Source: Magnetaquiglobus sp039908105
Lineage (GTDB): Bacteria > Pseudomonadota > Magnetococcia > Magnetococcales > Magnetaquicoccaceae
Assembly: GCA_039908105.1 (NCBI GenBank)
Contig: JAMOBI010000105.1
Span: 1 to 15,795 of the forward strand
Length of the DNA: 15,795 nucleotides
Direction: 5' to 3'
The position numbers and the translations under genes were made by a program. Shown piece after piece: positions 10,101 to 15,795 of the stretch; the first letter of the stretch is position 1, and each line of letters starts with the position of its first letter. The notes below the pieces were generated by a model. That model ran no database searches, had not been told where the DNA came from, and saw nothing but the letters and a program-made list of their open reading frames with translations.

Positions 10101-10985
10101 TCATCCCTTCAAAGATTCAGACCCGCCGATGATTTCCATCAGCTCGGTGGTGATGGCGGCCTGGCGCGTTCTGTTGTAGGTAGTGTTCAATTTCTTCAAC
10201 ATCTGACCCGCATTGCGCACCGCGTTGTCCATGGCGGTCATGCGGGCGGCATGCTCGGCGGCATTGGACTCCGCCAGCGCCTGAAACACCTGTACCGCGA
10301 TGTTGCGCGGCAAGAGCGCGGCCAACACGCTCTCCTCGTCCGGCTCAAAGATCGGGCTGGCCTTCTTGGCATCCTCGGCGCTCGTCTGCTCCACCGGCGC
10401 CGGAATCAACTGGCGCCAAGTCAACTCCTGGGTCATGGCCGACTTGAAGGCATTGTAAACCAGATGACACTCGTCAAAATGGCCGGCGTCAAAATCGATC
10501 AACAGCTTGTTGGCGATGATCCGTTCCGCATGCTCGAAGTTGAGATGCCGGGTCATGCCGACATGCACATCGCGGGTGATATCCCCGAACTGCCGTTTCA
10601 GGACATCATGTCCCTTGCGACCGACAAAGGTCAAAGAGACGGTGTGTCCCTGCTGGCGCAACTGCGCGATGCGGGCTCGCACCGCGCGGATGACGCCCGA
10701 ATTGAAGCTGCCGCACAGGCCGCGATCCGCGGTATAGACCACCAGTTGAACCTTTTTCGGCCCCTCGGGTGGACGGGCGAGCAACGGCAGGGTGTTGTCC
10801 CCGGAGGTCAGCGCCGCCAGTCTTTGGATCATGCCCCGGATGCGCACGCTGTAGGGCCGCGTTGCCAGGGCCTTCTCCTGGGAGCGGCGCAGCTTGGCCG
10901 CCGAGACCATTTTCATGGCCTTGGTGATCTGCCGGGTATTGTTGACCGAACGAATCCGGTTGCGTAGATGCTTGAGATTGGCCAT
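10101..10985 (-). CDS. atpG: F0F1 ATP synthase subunit gamma
   Basis: This is the rotating central shaft of F1. The 294 residues are a normal length. The N-terminal coiled-coil helix carries the hallmark LRNRIRSVNNTRQITKAMKMVSAAKLRRSQ, and the C-terminal helix ends AITTELMEIIGGSESLKG, matching the family signature ITxExxEIxxG. The middle Rossmann-like part includes TADRGLCGSFN. GGGACGG precedes the ATG. It lies 19 nt after atpA. Confidence 0.98.
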   Translation of the reverse strand: MANLKHLRNRIRSVNNTRQITKAMKMVSAAKLRRSQEKALATRPYSVRIRGMIQRLAALTSGDNTLPLLARPPEGPKKVQLVVYTADRGLCGSFNSGVIRAVRARIAQLRQQGHTVSLTFVGRKGHDVLKRQFGDITRDVHVGMTRHLNFEHAERIIANKLLIDFDAGHFDECHLVYNAFKSAMTQELTWRQLIPAPVEQTSAEDAKKASPIFEPDEESVLAALLPRNIAVQVFQALAESNAAEHAARMTAMDNAVRNAGQMLKKLNTTYNRTRQAAITTELMEIIGGSESLKG

Positions 10986-11004
10986 GCGCCCGTCCCTTAT
11001 GATC

Positions 11005-12597
11005 TCATGAGGTGTGCATGAGGTTTTGGGCCATTTCGATCTCGTCGGCGGTCAAACGGGTATCCGCGGCGGCGTGATCGGTGAACTTGGCGACGAAACG
11101 GGTCAGGATCGAGGTCAGGTTCTCCTCCATCTCCTTGGTCAGCTTCTCTTCCTGGGTGATCGTATCGAGCACGGCCTTCTGCTGGGTACGCATGTGCTCC
11201 AGTATGCCACGCTCCACCACACTGACCTTCTTGACCGGCACCTCGTCGAGCAGTCCGCGCGTTCCGGCGAACAGTACCACCGCCTGTTCGGCCATCGACA
11301 TCGGCTGATACTGCGGCTGTTTCAGCAGTTCCATCAGGCGCTCGCCGCGATGGATCAGCCTCTGGGTCGAGGCGTCGAGATCGGAACCGAACTGGGCAAA
11401 GGCCGCCATTTCGCGAAACTGCGCCAGATCCAGACGCAGCGAGCCGGCCACCTGTTTGGTTGCCTTGACCTGCGCCGAACCACCGACGCGCGACACCGAC
11501 AGACCCACGGAGATGGCGGGCCGCATGCCGGAGTAGAAGAGTTCGGATTCCAGGAAGATCTGACCATCGGTAATCGAGATCACGTTGGTCGGAATGTAGG
11601 CCGACACATCCCCACCCTGGGTCTCGATGATCGGCAGCGCGGTGAGCGAGCCGCCGCCGTTGGCATCGTTGTACTTGCAGGCGCGCTCCAGAAGGCGCGA
11701 GTGGAGATAGAAGACATCGCCAGGATAGGCCTCGCGTCCGGGCGGACGACGCAGGATCAGCGACATCTGCCGATAGGCCACCGCCTGCTTGGAGAGATCA
11801 TCGTAGATGATCAAAGCGTGCATGCCGTTGTCGCGGAAATATTCGCCCATGGCGCAACCCGAATAGGGGGCCAGAAACTGCATCGGTGCCGGCTCGGAGG
11901 CCGTGGCCGAGACCACGGTGGTGTAGGCCATGGCACCGTGTTTCTCCAGGGTTTTGACCACCTTGGCCACGGTGGAGCGCTTCTGACCGATCGCCACATA
12001 GACACAAAAGACCGGTTTGTCGGTCTGATGGGTGCGCTGCTGGTTGATGATCGCATCAATCGCCACTGCGGTCTTGCCGGTCTGACGGTCGCCGATGATC
12101 AATTCACGCTGGCCGCGTCCGATCGGTACCAAGGCGTCGAGTGCCTTCAAGCCGGTGTAGAGCGGCTCGTGCACCGATTTGCGCGGGATGATGCCCGGAG
12201 CCACCACCTCGACCAGCGAGCGGTACGGGGTATCGACCGCACCCTTGCCGTCGATCGGTGCGCCGAGGGCATCGACCACACGACCGAGCAGCGCCTTGCC
12301 GACCGGCACATCGACGATGCGCCCGGTCCGCTTGACCGTGCTCCCCTCCTTGATGTTGCGGTCATCGCCGAAGATCACGACACCGACATTGTCCTCTTCC
12401 AGGTTCAGGGCCATCCCCTGTGTGCCGTCCTGGAATACGACCATCTCGCTGGCCATGACCTTGTCAAGTCCGTGGACACGGGCGATACCGTCTCCAACGG
12501 CGATCACCTGTCCCACTTCGGAGACTTCGGCCTCGATGCCGTAGTTGGCGATCTGTTTTTTCAGGATTTCGCTGATTTCGGCGACGCTGATTTGCAT
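11005..12597 (-). CDS. atpA: F0F1 ATP synthase subunit alpha
   Basis: This is the nucleotide-binding, non-catalytic F1 subunit. It has 530 residues, about 15-20 more than common homologues. The N-terminus AEISEILKKQI binds delta. GRVVDALGAPIDGKG, the Walker A GDRQTGKT (about 169-176), LIIYDDLSKQAVAYRQ, RRPPGREAYPGDVFYLHSRL and the alpha/beta signature PAISVGLSVSRVGG are all present. The extra length is at the C-terminus, after LTRFVAKFTD (HAAADTRLTADEIEMAQNLM). The region between LLERA and SLTALPIIET is short, as in alphaproteobacterial proteins. The start is 6 nt after atpH, with a GAGG ribosome site. Confidence 0.98.
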   Translation of the reverse strand: MQISVAEISEILKKQIANYGIEAEVSEVGQVIAVGDGIARVHGLDKVMASEMVVFQDGTQGMALNLEEDNVGVVIFGDDRNIKEGSTVKRTGRIVDVPVGKALLGRVVDALGAPIDGKGAVDTPYRSLVEVVAPGIIPRKSVHEPLYTGLKALDALVPIGRGQRELIIGDRQTGKTAVAIDAIINQQRTHQTDKPVFCVYVAIGQKRSTVAKVVKTLEKHGAMAYTTVVSATASEPAPMQFLAPYSGCAMGEYFRDNGMHALIIYDDLSKQAVAYRQMSLILRRPPGREAYPGDVFYLHSRLLERACKYNDANGGGSLTALPIIETQGGDVSAYIPTNVISITDGQIFLESELFYSGMRPAISVGLSVSRVGGSAQVKATKQVAGSLRLDLAQFREMAAFAQFGSDLDASTQRLIHRGERLMELLKQPQYQPMSMAEQAVVLFAGTRGLLDEVPVKKVSVVERGILEHMRTQQKAVLDTITQEEKLTKEMEENLTSILTRFVAKFTDHAAADTRLTADEIEMAQNLMHTS

Positions 12598-12603
12598 CGG
12601 CTG

Positions 12604-13143
12604 TTATCCTCTCATTTGTGCTTTGAGCCGGTTCAAATGATTGCTTACGGAGTAATCCATCATCAGGCTTCCGATTCGCACGACAATGCCACCCAACAGG
12701 GCTGGTTCCACGCGGCTGTCCAATCGCACCTCCTTGCCGGTCAACTTGGACAACGAGCCTTTCAGCTCCTCCGCGTGACGTTTCTCCAAAGGAACGGACG
12801 TTTGGACCTCGACGGTGATGCGACCACTGCGCGCCTCGGTTTCGCGATGATAGGCGGCGATGATCGGCTCGACAAACTCCATGCGACGCTTGTCGATGAG
12901 CAGTTTCAAAAAATTCCCGAGAATGCGCGTGGGCGCGGCGTTGGCGATGAAGGCATCGACCACCGCGTGTTTGGCTTGGGCAGGGGCCGTGGGGCTGGTC
13001 AGAAGATAGCGCAGACCGGGGGTGCTCTGCATCACCTCCGCGAAGCGATTCAGATCCTCGGCCACAGCGTCGAGTCTCTTTTCTTCCGATGCCAGTTCCG
13101 CCAACGCGGTTGCGTAACGTTTGGCCAGGGCAGGATTCAACAC
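12604..13143 (-). CDS. atpH: F0F1 ATP synthase subunit delta
   Basis: This is the OSCP-type subunit that joins the top of the F1 alpha/beta hexamer to the peripheral stalk (b subunits). I choose GTG 13143, giving 179 residues beginning with MLNPALAKRYATALAELA, the standard start of delta proteins; AGGA lies 6 nt upstream. The frame stays open to an ATG at 13251, but the extra 36 residues have no family counterpart and the stretch more likely holds the operon promoter. The C-terminal signature GGIVVRIGSLMMDYSVSNHLNRLK is intact. It is the first gene of the F1 operon; the F0 genes (atpB/E/F) are not upstream. Confidence 0.95.
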   Translation of the reverse strand: MLNPALAKRYATALAELASEEKRLDAVAEDLNRFAEVMQSTPGLRYLLTSPTAPAQAKHAVVDAFIANAAPTRILGNFLKLLIDKRRMEFVEPIIAAYHRETEARSGRITVEVQTSVPLEKRHAEELKGSLSKLTGKEVRLDSRVEPALLGGIVVRIGSLMMDYSVSNHLNRLKAQMRG

Positions 13144-13413
13144 GATGGTTCCTCGACCTTTGTGAATGATTTTGGTGTGGAATTTTTCGTTGTTATCTTG
13201 AATAGGATTGAAATACCACACCTTGACGACCGGTTCAACGGTTCGTGACACCCCGATTGACGATTTTTTTCGCGCTGCAAAATCACTTGCTTTCCGTAGC
13301 GTGATGGGTTCACATGATATATACTTGGCTCAAGTGAGACCTACTTTAGCCGACGTTCCTGCTCGCACGTACCGGCCCCATTGACGCATCCTTGGAAAAC
13401 CTTAAAGAAAAAC
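13144..13413. promoter_or_regulatory. Divergent promoter region between atpH and the fxsA-like fusion gene
   Basis: The 270 bp between the two divergent starts is more AT-rich than the flanking genes. On the + strand TGATATATACT (13315-13325) could serve as a -10 or extended -10 element, but I see no good -35. On the - strand no promoter is clear. A T7 run lies at 13264-13270. The function as a divergent promoter is inferred from gene layout. Confidence 0.45.
13150..13153 (-). promoter_or_regulatory. Ribosome binding site of atpH
   Basis: AGGA on the - strand lies 6 nt before the GTG at 13143. It supports this GTG as start over the ATG at 13251. Confidence 0.6.
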
Positions 13414-15549
13414 ATGGCCCGCATCTTCTCGCTTTTGTTCGTGATCGTACCGTTCGTCGAAATCTGGCTGTTGATCCTGGTCGGTCACGAGATCGGCGGG
13501 ATCAACGTTTTGATCACCCAGATCCTGACCGCTCTGCTCGGCTTTCAGGTGATTCGTCACGCCGGCATCCAGACCCTGCTCGACGTGCAGGCACAACTGC
13601 AACGCCAGGAGCAACCCGGTGCAGCGCTGCTTGATGGCGCCTTGCGCATGCTGGGTGGCATCTTGTTGATCATTCCCGGTTATCTCACCGATCTGGTGGC
13701 GCTTTCGCTGTTTTTCCCGCCGACGCGCGCGCTGTTGGGTTGGTGGATTTCAAGCCGCGTCGCCATTCACCCTTCAGCCTCCGAGACCATTCTGGAGGGG
13801 GAGTATATTCACGATGGCGAATCCGATACCCACGCGCATGCCGGGCATCACGCCCATCCCCATGATGCGTATCACACCCGATCGTCCACCGCACCCGGTG
13901 ACGCGCACTCGGGAACCGATCTGATCAGGCCGCTCGCGTTACTCTGCGTCCTGACTTGGCTTTTGGCTTGTTCCGCTCCGCTGCTGGCCAAGGAGAAGGA
14001 GAGGGTCAAACCCCGTGAGGGTACCCAATTGATGGCCTTTGTGGTGCTCGGCGAGAAGGGACACGCCCTGCGCGGTGAGACCGTGCCCGTGGCCCGCCTG
14101 CTTTTAGAGCACGCTGCCGGTTTCAACGATGCCATCTGCGATGGCATGACCATGCAGAACGGTCGTGGTGCATCGCTGCGTCTGACGGTGCGTCCCAATC
14201 CGGACACACGCAACATGCCGGTGACGATCTGCGAGACCGCCCTCCCCTTCTCGAACCATTTTCTGCCCGGCGGCGAAACCTGGGAGGTTTTGGCCGGCTC
14301 TGGACAGAAATTCCAGGTGCGCCTGCCGACGGTCAACAAGGCGCCCGAGGTGGCGTTGATTCTGGGGGATACCGGATGCCGGGAGAACAAGGCGCAGACC
14401 TGCGGCGATGACTGGCCGTTTCCCTCGGGTTTGGCGCAGAAGATGATCGAAACGCTCACCAAAGTGGCCAAACCGGGTTTGGTGATCCATGTCGGGGATT
14501 TCAAATATCGCGGCAAAAACAAACCCAAGGCCAGCGGCGATAACGACGGTAGCGGCATCAAATGGAGCAACTGGAAGGCCGATCTCTTTCAGCCGATGTT
14601 CGGCGATGGCGAAAAGGGCAATCTGTTCGCCATGGTGCCCTGGGTGGTGGCGCGCGGCAATCACGAACTGTGCGACACCATGGGGAACAATGGCAACGGC
14701 TGGTTTTTCCTGCTCGATCCGACCTCGCCGGTGGCAGGAGACCCACCGGATCTGGTGGAGGCCCACACTTGCCGCGGCGTGGCCGATGGCATGAGCCGCC
14801 CCTATCGTCTTGATTTTGTCAACGGATTGAGCCTCGTGGTCACCGACACCGCCGGATTGAGCGAAACCAAAGAGGTGTGTGAGGTGGAAAGGCAGAAACT
14901 GGTCGCCTGGTATCAAGAGATGGCCCGTCAGTTCAAGAAGGATGCCTCGACCACCTGGTTGATCACCCACAAACCGATCTGGTCGGTTCAGGGCAGCTGC
15001 GACAAGCCACATTTCGGCAATCCCACTCCCCAGGCCGCTCTTGAATCCTTGGAGCAGCATGCCCTGCCGGAGAATTTCAAACTGGCGCTCGTCGGCCACA
15101 AGCATATGTATGCCCGCTTTGACATCAATCCCGGCGAAGAGCGGCGCCGCATGTTGCAACTCGGCATCGGGCATGGCGGTGTTGTGCTCAACAACAAGAC
15201 CTTTCGTGGCTGTCTGAAACACGACGCCACGGGTGAGATCAAAAAATTTCGTGCCGATGTGGCCAGCATGAGCCGTTTCGGGTTTGTGCTCGCCCAATTG
15301 GAGAGCACCCCCAAAAAGGATGTCATCAAGGGGTGGAAGCTGACCAGTTTGGCCTTGGAGAACGTCAAGGGCCCCAAATGGGGGGATCTCAAGACCGCTG
15401 AAACGTGCGAATACCCGGTGAAAACCGGCAAGCCGGCCTGTGAGATCCGCGACAAGTCGCTGTTTTCCAAGGAGTGTGGCTCCTGTGAAGCCGTTGCGGC
15501 GCCCGACAAGATCGCCCGCAAATGTGATTCGGGGGAGGATGAGGAGTAG
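13414..15549 (+). CDS. FxsA-family membrane protein fused to a metallophosphoesterase (purple acid phosphatase-like)
   Basis: A single 711-codon frame. Residues 1 to about 135 are a complete FxsA-type protein: MARIFSLLFVIVPFVEIWLL, GHEIGGINVLITQILTALLG, LRMLGGILLIIPGYLTDLVAL and the usual ILEGEY end. FxsA is a membrane protein known from suppression of F-plasmid exclusion of phage T7. A His-rich linker (about 139-160) follows, then a second hydrophobic stretch (170-192) with a lipobox-like LLAC (183-186). The remainder carries metallophosphoesterase motifs in order: GDTGC (Asp319), GDFKY (Asp362), GNHE (416-418), ITHKP (His519) and GHKH (562-564), then a Cys-rich tail. No ATG, GTG or TTG lies in frame between the FxsA end and the phosphatase, so separate translation would need a CTG. 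The phosphatase is probably periplasmic; its substrate is unknown. ATG 13414 is preferred over TTG 13381, although its ribosome site is weak. Confidence 0.85.
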   Translation: MARIFSLLFVIVPFVEIWLLILVGHEIGGINVLITQILTALLGFQVIRHAGIQTLLDVQAQLQRQEQPGAALLDGALRMLGGILLIIPGYLTDLVALSLFFPPTRALLGWWISSRVAIHPSASETILEGEYIHDGESDTHAHAGHHAHPHDAYHTRSSTAPGDAHSGTDLIRPLALLCVLTWLLACSAPLLAKEKERVKPREGTQLMAFVVLGEKGHALRGETVPVARLLLEHAAGFNDAICDGMTMQNGRGASLRLTVRPNPDTRNMPVTICETALPFSNHFLPGGETWEVLAGSGQKFQVRLPTVNKAPEVALILGDTGCRENKAQTCGDDWPFPSGLAQKMIETLTKVAKPGLVIHVGDFKYRGKNKPKASGDNDGSGIKWSNWKADLFQPMFGDGEKGNLFAMVPWVVARGNHELCDTMGNNGNGWFFLLDPTSPVAGDPPDLVEAHTCRGVADGMSRPYRLDFVNGLSLVVTDTAGLSETKEVCEVERQKLVAWYQEMARQFKKDASTTWLITHKPIWSVQGSCDKPHFGNPTPQAALESLEQHALPENFKLALVGHKHMYARFDINPGEERRRMLQLGIGHGGVVLNNKTFRGCLKHDATGEIKKFRADVASMSRFGFVLAQLESTPKKDVIKGWKLTSLALENVKGPKWGDLKTAETCEYPVKTGKPACEIRDKSLFSKECGSCEAVAAPDKIARKCDSGEDEE

Positions 15550-15555
15550 CAAATC

Positions 15556-15616
15556 GCACCCAGCCTGAAATGTGTTGCTTTTACTGGTGAAAAAAAAGAG
15601 AGGGTCTGGGAGATTC
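15556..15616 (+). repeat. Truncated copy of the structured repeat (tandem unit 1)
   Basis: This 61-bp segment, from GCACCCAGCCTG to GGGAGATTC, matches 15643-15703 at the same length with about five mismatches, 87 bp apart. It stops after the first arm of the CTGGGAGA hairpin; the second arm is missing. The element proper starts 9 nt after the stop of the phosphatase fusion gene. Confidence 0.93.
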
Positions 15617-15642
15617 GGTAGTGTCTTACGTTAACCTAAACT

Positions 15643-15795
15643 GCACCCAGCCTGGAATGTGTCGTTTTTACTGGTAAAAAAAAAGAGAGGGTCTGGGAGA
15701 TTCATCTCCCAGGGTTTTGCTTTTGACTTTAGCGCGCTCTTATAAGAAGCGTTTTTTGCGAAAAATGCGCCGCGCGCGGCCTTCGCGGGGGTCGT
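15643..15795 (+). repeat. Structured intergenic repeat, copy C (tandem unit 2), continuing past the window
   Basis: The modules are those of copies A and B in the same order: CCCAGCCTGGAATGTGT, ACTGGT plus A-run, CTGGGAGA/TCTCCCAG stem, GGTTTTGCTTTTGACTTT, GCGCGCTCTT and GCGAAAAATGC with a GC-rich CGCGCG patch. The first arm of the GCATTTTTCGC stem is shortened here by about 9 nt. It has the same orientation relative to its upstream gene as A and B. Confidence 0.9.
15693..15730 (+). terminator. Hairpin downstream of the FxsA-phosphatase gene
   Basis: The stem CTGGGAGA (15693-15700) pairs with TCTCCCAG (15705-15712), loop TTCA, followed by GGTTTTGCTTTTGACTTT. It is the same candidate terminator module as in copies A and B. 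Confidence 0.5.

Noticed and set aside
11014..13248. 744-codon open frame on the + strand opposite atpA and atpH
   Set aside because: It is exactly antisense to two unmistakable ATP synthase genes, rich in His, Arg, Asp and Gly as expected from reversed GC-rich codons, and shows no known domain.
13144..13251. 36-residue N-terminal extension of AtpH from ATG 13251
   Set aside because: The extension has no counterpart in delta subunits, and GTG 13143 has a well-placed AGGA and gives the normal length.
14104..15552. 482-codon open frame on the - strand opposite the phosphatase
   Set aside because: The sense frame carries ordered phosphoesterase motifs; the antisense frame shows nothing recognisable.

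Overview
The window looks like a piece of a moderately GC-rich proteobacterial chromosome. The main evidence is an F1 ATP synthase operon followed by glmU and glmS on one strand, a type II secretion/type IV pilus-like cluster, an Rpn/DUF4351 nuclease gene, and a family of hairpin-rich intergenic repeats. Rpn/DUF4351 genes and such repeats are frequent in Magnetococcia-like and some alphaproteobacterial genomes. I only suspect that affiliation; nothing in the window proves it.

Layout. Bases 1-2732 (+) hold the 3' two-thirds of a GspF/PilC-type inner-membrane platform gene and two tandem, paralogous pseudopilin-like genes with an Ig-like C-terminal region. The second lacks the usual Glu at mature position +5. 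Bases 2767-3987 (+) hold an Rpn-family nuclease gene whose tail is frameshifted by a 14-bp deletion, followed by a nearly identical duplicate of that tail in the intact frame. Bases 3988-4231 hold a structured repeat (copy A). Bases 4232-13143 (-) hold atpH-atpA-atpG-atpD-atpC, then glmU, then glmS. The atpI/B/E/F genes for the membrane sector are not upstream. glmU and glmS are separated by 588 bp of stacked hairpins and repeats (copies D, E and B). From 13414 (+), divergent from atpH, a 711-codon ORF joins a complete FxsA-type membrane protein through a His-rich linker and a second hydrophobic segment to a metallophosphoesterase. Repeat copy C follows, with a truncated tandem half-copy.

How the genes fit together. 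GspF and the pseudopilins belong to one envelope secretion or pilus machine whose other parts lie upstream. AtpHAGDC make the F1 sector (delta, alpha, gamma, beta, epsilon). GlmS and GlmU carry out the first and the last two steps of UDP-GlcNAc synthesis for peptidoglycan and LPS.

The most interesting items are the FxsA-phosphatase fusion; a repeat family that starts 8-10 nt after the stop codon of three unrelated genes, in the same orientation relative to each gene, and whose hairpin arms change in a compensatory way; and the duplicated, frameshifted Rpn tail.
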